A model generated the notes under the pieces. It was given only the letters and a program-made list of their open reading frames with translations, was not told the origin of the DNA and did no database searches. A program made the translations under genes and the position numbers. Shown piece by piece: positions 22,803-33,642 of a DNA stretch of 64,000 nt. The number at the start of each line of letters is the position of its first letter. The stretch's first letter is position 1. Source of the DNA: Euonymus europaeus (lineage: Eukaryota > Streptophyta > Magnoliopsida > Celastrales > Celastraceae); the NCBI GenBank assembly GCA_963580455.1, contig OY756960.1:27897238-27961237 (forward strand), in the 5' to 3' direction.

Positions 22803-23255
22803 ACCAATCCACCTCATTTTCATTCCTACCCTATTTGTAATTTGATTCACGAACCAATCTGCCTCGCTGTCATTCTTGTTGCACTAGTCAGAATTGATTG
22901 ACGAAACCAATCGGCCTCAGTCTGTTATTTTTACTATATGTGTCACCACTTGATTGAGAATCAATGTGCCTCTCTGTCATTCATGCTTTACGTGTCACGA
23001 TTTAATCGATGAGTCAATCCACCTCACTGTCATTCTTACTTTACGTGTCACAACTTGATTGATGAACCAATTCGCTTCACTATCATTCCTACTTCACGTA
23101 TAATGACTTAATTGATAAATCAGTCTGGCTAACTGTCATTCCTACTTTACGCGTCACGACTTTTTTAACGAACTAGTATGTCTAACTGACATTCATACTC
23201 TCTGTGTCACGACTTGATTAACGAACCAATTCGCCTCAGTGTGATTCCGCTTGAT
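22803..23255. repeat. Nine-unit 53-bp minisatellite
   Basis: Diverged units with core ACCAATCNGCCTCACTGTCA then ACTTTACGTGTCACGACTTGATT begin at 22803, 22853, 22906, 22960, 23013, 23066, 23119, 23172 and 23225. The spacing is 53 bases almost throughout despite heavy substitution. There are no unique spacers, so it is not a CRISPR array. It ends about 500 bases before the MYB start codon. Confidence 0.85.
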
Positions 23256-23752
23256 GCATGAGTTGACGTAGTCATAAATTTAAATAAATTTACTACCATA
23301 TATTGACGGATGTAAGTAATATCAGATATTTTCCTAAAATTTGGTGTATTTTTTGGATTTTTTTTTTACTTCTACCTAATTATGGAAAATGCCAATAAAT
23401 GTAATTATGAAAAATTAAATCTCAACAAAAATGTAAAATTACACTTCATTAAGTACCAATTTTGAGAAAAAAAATTACAAATGGGTGAAAAGGGGGCAAT
23501 ATATATACAATGCCAAAATGTTCACAAGGAGAAGTTCAAAAGTCAGAAGTGCTAAACATTGGTGTGTGATTGTGACCATTGGATCATTGCGAATCCATGG
23601 TCATAAACACCTTGTGCACTAAATGCCTTCCCTCTTCTCTCTTATTAAGAACACAAAGGTGGTGGTATATATCTACAAAACGCTGAAGAAAACTCCCTTT
23701 GTCTTTGTTGCCTTCTTTTCTTCAACAAACCAGATCTCTCTCTCTCCCATTC

Positions 23753-24630
23753 ATGTCTGATCACTATTTCAAACCTCCTTTCATGGAGGAGGACTCTCCT
23801 TTGTTCAAAGACTATCTCCAAGATTTCCACCACTTTGATCATCCCCACCAGTTTCACAACACCACAAACAACAATGGGTCTTCCTCAAATCCCATTTTTG
23901 GTGTCCCAGATGCATCAAATTTTGAATCTTTTGATGTTTTCCCATACGGGTCTTCAACAAACATTGATGTTTATGATTATGAGTGCAAGCCATTGATAGA
24001 TAATAATGGTGGGCATGGTCAAGTCATGGACAACTTTGGTTCTGGAGGGTATCTCAACAACAACCTCCCTCAGAGAAACCACCCTTTCAATAGTAATCCT
24101 CTGAATTTTGAGCAAGTGAAGCACATTGATTTTGTTGTTCCTGACGAGGTCTCTAGCATTGATGTCACTAGTGTTTGCATGACTAAAAATAGGGGATTTA
24201 CTTCTACCCGAAAGCCTCTTAAGGGTAAAAAGAAGCCTCATGTTGTGAAGGGGCAGTGGACTGCGTCAGAGGACAGGTTTTTCTTTTTATATGTTTGGCT
24301 AATTAACCACTGTTTTTTATTAGATCCTCTATTATTCTGATTTTCTATTGATTTGATTTGGTTAGATGTTGATGCTTTGATGCATGTCTATCTATATGTA
24401 TATCTATGCATGCAGTCTGTTGATCCAACTGGTTGAAAAGTATGGAATCAGAAAGTGGTCTCACATTGCTCAGATGTTGCCTGGAAGGATTGGCAAGCAG
24501 TGCAGGGAGCGCTGGCATAATCATCTCCGGCCCGATATCAAGGTCTATACAATAATCTTTTTTCGAATGGTTCAGATCTGCATCTATAATTGATTTAACT
24601 TATTTGCATGAATGATCTTATGCAATTTCG

Positions 24631-24662
<32 letters not shown>

Positions 24663-25286
24663 CAGAAGGATATTTGGAGCGAAGCTGAGGATAGAGTGCT
24701 AATAGACGCTCATTCAGAAATCGGAAACAAATGGGCGGAAATCGCGAAAAGGTTGCCAGGAAGAACAGAAAACTCAATCAAGAACCACTGGAATGCCACC
24801 AAAAGGAGGCAGTACTCGAAGAGGAAATGCCGATCCAAGTACCCAAAAGGCACCATTTTGCAGGATTACATCAAGAGCTTAAACTTGAATTCACCAAAAT
24901 ATGGGGAGAAAAGTACTACCTCTACCACCCCCTCTGCTGATGCTACAAATTTTGCAATGAAAAGTACTCCGACTCCAACTACTACTACTACTACTACTAC
25001 TGATCAGCCTGGTCAGGCTTTGGATTTATGCTCTGACGATCGATTAGTTCCAAGTTATGAATTGAATGAGGTTCTTGATTTCGCTTTCGACGAGAACATG
25101 TTCCAAGAGAACTGTAGCATTGATTCTCTTCTTGAAGATATGTCTCCTCGTGCTCCTCTTATTAATGTTGACGACAAGATCAATTTTGGGTCGGAAGTGC
25201 CATCGGAGATGGATAATCCACTGGTGGATTATGAAGTGAAAAAGGAGCTGGATTTGGTAGAGATGATGCAAGCTGTGAGGCCTTGA
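23753..25286 (+). CDS. MYB98: R2R3-MYB transcription factor, MYB98 type
   Basis: DNA-binding regulator; MYB98 in Arabidopsis controls synergid genes for pollen-tube attraction, and MYB64/119 act in the female gametophyte. Exons 23753-24276, 24416-24542 and 24666-25286 close in phase (423 aa). A low-complexity N-terminus rich in His, Asn and Asp (about 1-160) precedes R2 (KGQWTASED...KWSHIAQMLPGR, about 164-213) and R3 (KDIWSEAED...IAKRLPGRTENSIKNHW, about 215-265). The tail after R3, KRKCRSKYPKGTILQDYIKSL, is the mark of the MYB98 subgroup rather than MYB115/118. A Thr run encoded by (ACT)n lies near 24975-25000. The ATG at 23753 is the first in frame; another follows at 23783. Intron 2 ends in a TA/TG repeat instead of a pyrimidine tract. 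Confidence 0.9.
24632..24665 (+). repeat. TA/TG microsatellite forming a 3' splice site
   Basis: A TATATA... run passes into TGTGTG... and ends in CAG/AAG, the acceptor of MYB intron 2. The usual pyrimidine-rich tract is replaced by the alternating repeat. Confidence 0.85.
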
Positions 25287-26348
25287 ACACATCATATATA
25301 ATTAACTACAGCTAGCATATATATATAAGTGCTACCCCAAGAGCTTGTGGAGTGGGGATAGCTTGTTGAAGGAGATTAGTTTGTGTGGGATGGATGATCA
25401 AGAGCAAGAGAGGAGGCTTAGTTTGGGTCAAAAGCTATTTCTTTATTAGGGTTTCAATGGTGGTGTTGAACAAAAGAGAAGGGTTGGGGCCCTGTAATGT
25501 AAGAGGTAAAATAATGGTACTAATAAGGTAATAATAAAACTGTTGTCCTGTTTGTTGGAAATTCTTACACAGAGGGAGAGAGAGAGAACTCTGTATTTAG
25601 ATAATTTTTTCCTAATATATATACACACATATATTTTGCTGCTTAGTTTCACTTAGTTTTATGGATTGCAATGGGATAATATTAGTGAAAATGAGTTTCA
25701 GTCTATGTGGATGTGATTGAGTTCCAATTAATCTTTAAGACAATTAGAAACAAAATAAGTCAGTATTCCTAACCAACATAACTAACCTGGATTGAAAGAA
25801 GCTCGAGCCAAGTGTGCTAACTGGTGTTTTAAGATAACGTTATAAATTCACTGTGCATTATAAATCTTTAATTGTGACTTTTAAGGATTTGATTTTACTT
25901 TCCTTCAATGTCCAGATTTTAACTGCATAAATGACATATCTAATGTTAAATGCTCAAACAGAAGTGCTTCTAATTGAGTCAACAGTCAACAGTCAACAGT
26001 CAACAGTCAACAGTCAACAGTTCTTGAAATAGCCGTTAGTCTCTTTAATATGGTTTGTCTTGCCCCAAAATCAAATCCATTAAAATTTGAAAAGAAAAGG
26101 CCAGGTGGATCAGGCCCAGCCCATAAAGTCTAACCTAAGTGGGCCGGACTTATCGTGAAACCTTTGCGCTCCCGCGAGTCTCCACACCTCATAATTAATC
26201 TCAAGCACAAGGATTGAGAAATCTTTCCAACAGTCAAAATTTTCAAAAACACGCGAATCAATTTAGGAAACAAATGTTTCCTTAAACAGTAGTACCCGAT
26301 TGAGAGACAAGAGGACTGTCGATCACAAAACAAAGCAGCCAAACAACA
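25287..26348. other. MYB 3' region and NAC promoter region
   Basis: The MYB 3' UTR, with AATAAAA-type signals near 25532, passes into the upstream region of the NAC gene. The notable content is the six-copy 7-bp array at 25978-26019. No other gene is visible. Confidence 0.5.
25978..26019 (-). promoter_or_regulatory. Array of six tandem W-box cores
   Basis: GTCAACA is repeated six times without error. On the minus strand each unit reads TTGACT, which matches the WRKY-binding W box (TTGACY). The array ends 329 bases before the NAC start codon. Binding and function are inferred from the motif only. Confidence 0.7.
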
Positions 26349-27364
26349 ATGAGTTCTCCTCCATCAGAAGAAGAGTTAGTAGGTGATTATCTATACAACA
26401 TGGTTCACGAAAACCCTCTTCCAGAGACTGCTGATGTGAAAGAATGTGATTTGTATGGTGAAGAACCATGGCAGATTTGGGACAAGTATGGAGGACCTGA
26501 ATTAGAACGCGATAAAGATAATAAGAAGGGGGTTCTTTACTTGTTTACTAAGTTAAAGAAACAATCTTTGCATGGCAAGAGATTTTTGAGAAGTGTTGGG
26601 TCTAATGGAGGTGCTTGGCAAGCTGAGGATGCGCCCAAGAAAATTGAGACTAAATTTTGTGTTGGGTTTAGGAAGAGATATCGGTATGAAAATCCTGGTT
26701 CGGACCAACACGGACGATGGATTATGCTTGAATACAGTCTTGCTGATTACAATGGGAAAGTGAGTGAATCAAATCTTTTGTGTTGATTTTCTTGTTTTTA
26801 ATGTTAAGCTTTGTTAGGGTTTATTCTGTGTATTAGTCTGAATCTTGGCACGGAAATCTCTGAATTCTTGTTTTTATGTAATGCAGCCTAATTGACTTTG
26901 TGCTCTGTTGCGTCAAGAAGAACAATAATACAACGAGAGGAAGAAAGAGAAGGGTGTGCGACAAAATTGAGACCAAACAAGAACAACCTTTGAATGAGCG
27001 AAGAGGAAAGGAGGAGATTGACTTGGGGAATCCAATTTTAACAACTGAAATTCCTCCCTTGACACCACAATTGACTTGTTCCGCAAATTTTAAGGAGTAC
27101 AGTAGTGATATGGTAACGAAGTTATTTCAAGAATACTGGTTGCAGAATCAGGCGCCACTGACATGTACTGATCATCCCTCATCGCGTAATGTTCAAGAAC
27201 AACAATGTGATTATCTTGCGGACAACTACCATGATTGGGCAATCGAGTTTCCAGAAGAGTTATTGCTCGGTCAAGCATTCTATACTCTCCAAGAGTACTG
27301 TGAAATCGAACTGTTACCTAACGAGAATTGCAAGAATTTGATGGGTTGGGAGAAGTTGTCTTAA
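26349..27364 (+). CDS. Divergent NAC-domain protein
   Basis: NAC domains bind DNA and dimerise. The first exon (from 26349) encodes a NAC-like fold: PPSEEELVGDYL (subdomain A-like), LPETADVKECDLYGEEPWQIW (B), LYLFTKLKK (C), KKIETKFCVGFRKRYRY (D-like) and RWIMLEYSLADY. The second exon (26887-27364) continues with DFVLCCVKKN, the usual end of the NAC domain, and an acidic tail. The strongest donor (GGGAAA/GTGAGT, after 26759) joins the only good acceptor (TGCAG, 26886) out of frame and meets a stop. A weaker donor after 26779 (CTTTT/GTG) keeps the frame and gives 302 aa. So either the weak site is used or the gene is damaged. The domain is divergent, like the NAC proteins of the short-domain type that begin SSPPSxEELVGDYL. 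Confidence 0.75.
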
Positions 27365-27797
27365 TTTAGTATAATCAGTCAAAAGAATGTACAGTAAATT
27401 TGCTGAATGAAATTGCTAGGCTTGCAATGATCAATTAATTAATATACAGCTCTACATCCTTACTAGCTACCTGTGGCTTCTTTTGGCAAATTCTTTGTCA
27501 TTGATTATATGATTCCATAAGAGTTATTATCTTAATAACAAATCATCACTATTTAAAGTTGCCGAGCCGAGGGTATAATTTAGTCGGGGAAGAAGTTCAA
27601 GCATCAACTATTTGCTGTTGCAGGAGCGCGATAAGTCACTGTAAAACTGGGGTGTCCCAAAGAATGAAAATTATACGAAAGAAAAGAACAACAAACCCGT
27701 TAAGGGTGGGAAGAAAACTGATTAAGTTCTCAGTCTGACCTACAGCAATCTAATATTGTCAACCAATTTAAAAGCAAAATTTATCTCACATTGAACT
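27365..27797. other. Convergent 3' regions of NAC and PPT genes
   Basis: The two genes face each other across about 430 bases that should hold both 3' UTRs. I see no other feature. Confidence 0.5.
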
Positions 27798-30700
27798 TCA
27801 AGCAGTCTTAGGCTTTGATTTAATACGCTTCACCCTCGAATACAGAAATACGCCAGCAAGAGCCACACCAGTACCTGCATTTTTAAATCAGCAAACAAAA
27901 GAACGTTGTGGAACAAAGTCAAAAATATGAACACCGAATAAACAACGTTACTTTTCTTGCAAAGTTGCAATAGGTATGAAATGCAACTTACCTAGAGAGT
28001 TAATAAACGAGACGGGTGTACGAAAGAAGAAAACGGAACTGATGATGACGACAACCCGCTTCACACAATTGCCCACAGAATGTGTTACAGGGGATACCCT
28101 TTGTAATATCATGTAAGAAACCTGCATGGTTAAACACAAGAGCATCAAACACTGTTATTGGACAGCCAACCATGTCTGAGCAATTGACATTTACTCCAGG
28201 GCCTTGGGTAGTTTTCCATCCTTCTATATCAGGAGACCCAAGACAAGTGAACAGAACAAAAGTTATCAAATCTTAAACTTGGACAAGTAAAGGAGAAAAC
28301 TCAACACGAGGGGGAAATCCAGCTGAAATTGAATAAATTAGTAACGAAACATAATATATTTAATATGCACATACACCAAAGTAACGAGCATGATAAGTGA
28401 CTAACTCATCACAATCTGCTTAATATTTATCTTTATTGTATGAAGAAAACACATGATACAGGACTTGTAAAAGGAAACAAAACCAAAGAGAAACAAACAG
28501 CATTACCTGCTGATAAGCATGAAAGCAGAGTGCAACAAGAAGGGCCCTAGTGCATACCTGTTTGACATTCAATCCCTAGGAGAAGCAAATTTATCAAAAA
28601 AATAATAATAATCAAGAGACCAGGTAAAAAGAAATATGCTTTACGAGTAAAGCCAAAACTTAAAATGTACAGGGATTTCACTTAAAAGGGAAAAACTTAC
28701 AGCAGATTGCAGGTATGCAGGGGTAAACTTCACGCCTTCCATAAAGATAGCCACTGGGACTATCAAGATGAAAGACATAGCAGTAATTATTGAAAAAAGA
28801 GTAATGTTGTCCAGAGATTCCTGCCAGAAGAGAAGAAATCAAATTAAGCCCATTCAAATAAAAGGAAAAATTGAATAAAATTTCAAATTATGGATATGTT
28901 AAGAGATGTTATTATCGTAAACAAGAAGCCAAGCATTATTGGCATCTCCATACCAACCAGCATCATTGACAGAAAATTATCAAACTGGAAAGAAGATTAC
29001 CTCCTTCTTAACCATGACCTTTTTGCTCAGGACATTACGGGATTGGTTCGTCAAATTGGAAGCCATTGCACTCAAAAATCCAGCCCTTTTCATAAACATA
29101 ACAATGAAGTCATACAATACACTCGAATAAAAAGTAATAATATTTACTTATCAAAAAAAAAAAAAATATTTTGAAGTACGGTTTTTGTATCGAACTCAGA
29201 TATTGCTAACACGAATGAGATCCATCGCAAAATGGTCCGCAATATGGAAGTAAGGGATCACTTTTTGGCAACAGCAATTAGAAGCATATGTAAAGCGATT
29301 CTTACCAATTGAAAGAGGCCTCAGTTACTGATGCAAGTGCTACTCCGCCAACAATTGGTAGAAGGGAAGCAACCACCCAGGGAGTAGGAGTCTGTGCAAT
29401 ATGATCACAAGAAATTTGATTATATTGACTTATATAATGGGTATTAAATATTAACAAAATTATGCACGTGTGTCTGTATATGCAACTTGGGGTAGCACAT
29501 AGCACAACTCTTCCTTTTTCTAAATGCTTTTTTTTCCCATAAATTCTTACCTCTCCGAGAAACATGACAGAGAGGACAACGGAGAAGAAAGGCTCCATAG
29601 CTTTGATTGTGTGAGTGAAAGAAACGGCCACTTTCCCAAGACTCATATTTGTAAAAAGGTTTCCTAAAGTGTGCACCAAAGCAAGCGGTAGAATTGCAGC
29701 GAGCTGTTGAGAAATAGTCGAATGAAATATATATGCTTCAATAGAATTTAATGACCTGCAGATAAGAAACACCTTTGACCTCTCTTAGCAAAAAAACAAT
29801 TACCTGTGCGCCACTGACATTTGGCCTCTTATAGAGGTTGAGAGTCCACATTAATGTGATAAGTACAGTCCCAATGCCAAATTGAATCATGGTAAGGGTA
29901 GCTGGAAATGGGAAGACCTTCAAAACCTGTCAAATAAAAGCATAAAAGATGCGCATTCTTTTGCTCAATAATGGCAAAACAATACATTAACATATATTAC
30001 TAAACTATACCATGGTCTTCTTCGATTTCCCAGGCTACAAAATAGGGGTGATAGCACCCTCCCATAATTTAGATAGGGCATTTGAGCAAAGCTACATTTT
30101 GCTACCACACTTTCTCAATGCAAAGAAAGAAGAATGGAGACTCTCTAGGGCCCCAACCTCTACGAAAGAATCCCATATCAATAGCCATATTTTATACTTA
30201 GTTTTGTAGTTCATAAAAACATTTTATATAGTTCTAAGAAGTCGAAAGCATACAAATATAATAAATCCATTGGGGCAGCGGAAGGGAACAGTGGGGCGAG
30301 AAACCTCCTCTAAAGCCACTAGCAGGACTAATTTTTAAGTTTACACCATGCCCCCATACCCATCCAATTAAAATGGTACCACACTGAATTCGAGTTTCAC
30401 ATGATGAACAGTATCCATTAACTAAAATCTCCCAAGAATGGTGAAGGAAGGATCTGGTATCATGCCTCCCTAGTCCCTACATGGGAAACAGACTTGCCAG
30501 CGAAACTAGATGGAACCTCCATAATTATAACAAGCTCACTTAAATTCTTGGATAATAAGATTCTAATTCTGAATGTTCATTTTTAAAATTTCAACCAATC
30601 AAGATTATCCCTAACGGTTATATAATAGTCTCCAATATCTACTCTTACTCGAAACAAAAGTAAATGCCAGGAAATAATCAAAGAAAAAACAAGCAAGACA

Positions 30701-31119
30701 TACAATTACGTAGAATCAATGATAAAACGAACCTGCTTATTGTAGATGTTGAAGTATATATTGAAAAGATACCATAGGCCGAATAATAATCCAAGATGGA
30801 GCGTCTTCCCCAAATTGCCAGACTTCTCGCCTTCACCGGAGCCACTCTCGGGCACAGCAGTGGCTTTGGTCTCGAAATGCTCATTTCTGGCGGGAAGTGG
30901 AACGGAGGCCCATGGTCTGAGCCCCAAAGGCGACGAACTCAAGTTCCACGACCGCCTAGTAAAGTTCTCCGAGACCGCATTGTTAGACGCAGTAAGATCA
31001 CGAAGCTTCGGTGACGAAGAGCAAGAAACACGCAGCGGATCGCATCTAGGACTCGTCCATAGGCTCTGAGGCTTAAGAGACGGGAGAGTCAAAGAGAGAC
31101 CAAACGCTGCACTCTGCAT
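27798..31119 (-). CDS. PPT1: Plastid phosphoenolpyruvate/phosphate translocator
   Basis: Inner-envelope antiporter exchanging cytosolic PEP for stromal phosphate. It feeds the shikimate pathway; the Arabidopsis mutant is cue1. Nine exons close in phase: 31119-30733, 29926-29804, 29703-29551, 29391-29306, 29085-29001, 28820-28701, 28575-28507, 28121-27992 and 27874-27798, giving 409 aa (AtPPT1 is 408). The first about 100 residues form a Ser-rich transit peptide, then [23 protein letters not shown] opens the transporter core. Conserved blocks include [46 protein letters not shown] and [17 protein letters not shown] with the Lys-Arg pair typical of plastid phosphate translocators. The sequence follows PPT, not TPT or GPT, in these blocks. 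Assignment to PPT1 rather than a paralogue is inference. Confidence 0.95.
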
Positions 31120-31967
31120 TTCCGAGATCTGCAGAGAGAGTCTATTTCAGAGGCTGTTTTTAGAAAGTGAAAGAGTGGGCGTTGGGAAGTCCGTCGAAGA
31201 AGAAGCGAGTTTGGTAGTTGGCACCACTGCACAAGAGGAGGATGTGGTCGGTTCAAGACTTCAACAAGAAACCGCCCGGTTCACTGTTGGTCCCACCTCG
31301 CTTGGTTACTATTGCTCACGTTTTCCGCCTTTTCGAAAGAATTTGAATTGGTAGTTGAAGAATGCACGTTTCTTCACCCTTTATTGATGAAAAACGTTGT
31401 CGTACTTCTCCTACTTTTAATGGGCTGGGCCATCGAATAATATGTGTGCTTATCTAGTTGGGCTGGGCCATCAATAATCCAATTACATCATTCTGTTCAT
31501 ATCATGCCTAAAGTTTGGAATCCCTGTAGGCTTACTTACTCTTGGGAATTGGACTGTGTTTGCGAGGTCAATTTGAAATTATATTTTTAATGTGCTACAC
31601 CATTTTCGTTATGCTTATAAGGCTGAAACCCGCATTGTATATTTGTATTCGAGATGGTTCACCGATTCCTGTCTTTTAGATAGCGTTCAAGTGCTTTAAG
31701 GCTTCAATGAAAAAACTCATACTCATTACGGTGTGTTTGATATATGTAATATTACAAGGATAATTACACTCATATCAAACACACCCTTAACATACATACA
31801 GTAACAAACATTTTCAAAAAGTGATTTATGTGGTCTTATTATATTCTATAAATGTATCTGCAGCTAGCGCTGCAAAGAACAAAATTAAAGATAAAAAATC
31901 TTTTCATTTTCTCAGTACTTCTGAATGGAAACATAGAATGCCAAGAACGTATTTAACGATGTACTTC
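31120..31967. other. Intergenic DNA between PPT and GXMT
   Basis: About 850 bases with the PPT promoter and leader at the left, GC-richer up to about 31330, and the GXMT 3' region at the right. A small inverted-repeat element lies at 31730-31785. No other gene is visible. Confidence 0.5.
31730..31785. repeat. 56-bp element with perfect 14-bp inverted repeats
   Basis: GGTGTGTTTGATAT at 31730-31743 is exactly complementary to 31772-31785, with 28 bases between. The TGTGTTTGATA end is shared with a longer repeat near 55361, suggesting one small MITE family. Confidence 0.6.
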
Positions 31968-32973
31968 TCATGGACAGAATGGCTTGTTGGTGGCAGTGCC
32001 ATCTCTATGACTAGGAATGGTGAAATGCCTTAATCTTCCTTCTTGCTGCTTCATATACTTTCCACAAAGAAACTCCATTGAGAACTTATTTTCAATCTCT
32101 CTATTCACATCATGCACAAACACATCAGTCTCTGCTCCTTCCTCTCTGTTCCTCGCCATCATCCCTGCCGTGTATATGGCACTCATCCTTCCAGGGGCCT
32201 CCTCGTAGTACCCCGTCGGAGCATCCACCATTATCAAATCCCACTTCATCTCATAAACTTCACTTGGCAATCCTTTTAGTGAGAGCTGGCAAATGGAGTA
32301 TTTAGGATCACCAAGTGATGTACACTCAGGTCCTTTGCCTGCCTCCATTAGATTCTCCGCCTGGTTCACCTGTAATATCATAGACATTCTATTATTAGAT
32401 AGAAACTCAATCCCACATTGAATTATTGTAGTGGTTAATGCAATGGGATCCTGCATTATTAATAGATTGAAGCCAAATTAAAATTACCTTGGTATCATAG
32501 GTGACATGGTATGATTCCAACATGGGAAAGCGTCGTTTGATCTGTTCGATCCACGATTCGTCTTCTTCGAGGAAGATTGTGCGGCCACCAGAGTTGAGTG
32601 AGCTCCACATGAGACTGTCATGGCCTAGTCCAAAAACCAAGAAATTGCATGGTGACTTCTTGTCTAGAACTCTTGCTGTCACTGAAATTTCTTTCAGGGT
32701 TTGTTGTGGTGTGATGGTGGAGGTTGAGTAGTGGATGAGAGTTTGCGCTAGAGAGTGAGAGATCTTGGCACAAGTTGGAGAACAATTTTCTGCTGTTTCT
32801 TTCATTGCTTTTGAGGGTTTTAGTGTCAAAACAGGATATATGTTCTGCTTTGAAGAAAAAGATGACGATGAAAAGCTCGATCTTAACAAGAAGAGAAGGA
32901 AGAAAGCAATGAAGACACAGAGAACAAGAAACTTAAAGTTCAAAGCTTGATGGGGTTTAGGACTCATGTTCAT
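31968..32973 (-). CDS. GXM: Glucuronoxylan 4-O-methyltransferase (DUF579)
   Basis: Golgi enzyme that adds a methyl group from S-adenosylmethionine to O-4 of glucuronic acid side chains on xylan in secondary walls. Two exons, 32973-32488 and 32369-31968, close in phase at 295 aa, about the length of AtGXMT1. The N-terminus has one signal anchor (about 13-32, FKFLVLCVFIAFFLLFLL) and then a Ser-rich stem, as in type II Golgi proteins. The methyltransferase core shows FLVFGLGHDSLMWSSLN and GGRTIFLEEDESW, then WDLIMVDAPTGY and DVFVHDVNREIE, ending GRLRHFTIPSHR and PFCP. The EEDESW and GLGHDSLMW forms separate it from IRX15-type DUF579 proteins. The second ATG (residue 3) is also possible as start. 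Confidence 0.93.
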
Positions 32974-33642
32974 CTGGGTTTTTTTTTCCAGTGTTTTTTG
33001 GGAGGATTGAGAGGGGGTGATGAGTGAGAAGTAGTAGCTAGAGATTTGATAGATTGCTTAGAAAATAAGGGAATAAACATTTTACGTGATTTGATGAAGA
33101 CACAAGAGCTCCCAAGTTTTTGGATGAAGCAACAACAGCGGTGGTTACGTCTGCAAGTTCGGTGGAATTATAGAAAAGTACCCAATTAGGGTTAAAACGC
33201 CCTCTCCGTCACATTCTTAATCACTTGAGCGACCTTACTATTAAAATCCATCAACGATGACGTATCAGTCAAAACCTCCTTCGACGAGCTACAGTTCACG
33301 TAGTCATATTTTGGGCCGGTGGCTTCATCGAAGGAGTTGTCGTTATCCTAACGAAGAAAGCAACCATCGAGAAATATAGCCGAGGGAAGAAAGGAAAAAA
33401 GCAGCAGCAAAAAACGATCAAGTGGTTCAGACCAACCCAGGAATCAAGCCCCCTATAGACGAGGTTCAATTCAACGTACTTCAACGACGACACCATCTTC
33501 GCCCGGCTTTCGAAAGACTTAAAAATTTTCTCCTGTGAAATCTTTGCATCTAGTTCAACTCATAATTATTAGAATTTCTGCGGCCATTTTGTTGATTACC
33601 CAGCCTCTAAAAATTGTGCAAATGCATTCAGGCAAACAAAAG
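32974..33642. other. Intergenic DNA between GXMT and PAT1
   Basis: GXMT promoter at the left and PAT1 3' end at the right. A more GC-rich stretch near 33220-33530 has open frames on both strands but no family resemblance I can defend. Confidence 0.45.

Noticed and set aside
22803..23255. Possible CRISPR array at the 53-bp repeats
   Set aside because: The units are contiguous and diverged with no unique spacers, and this is plant nuclear DNA.
26759..26887. Calling the NAC gene a definite pseudogene
   Set aside because: An in-frame weak donor exists and both exons are otherwise intact, so damage is not proven.
33220..33540. Possible gene fragment in the GXMT-PAT1 gap
   Set aside because: Frames are open on both strands and the base composition is gene-like, but no domain or splice structure can be defended.
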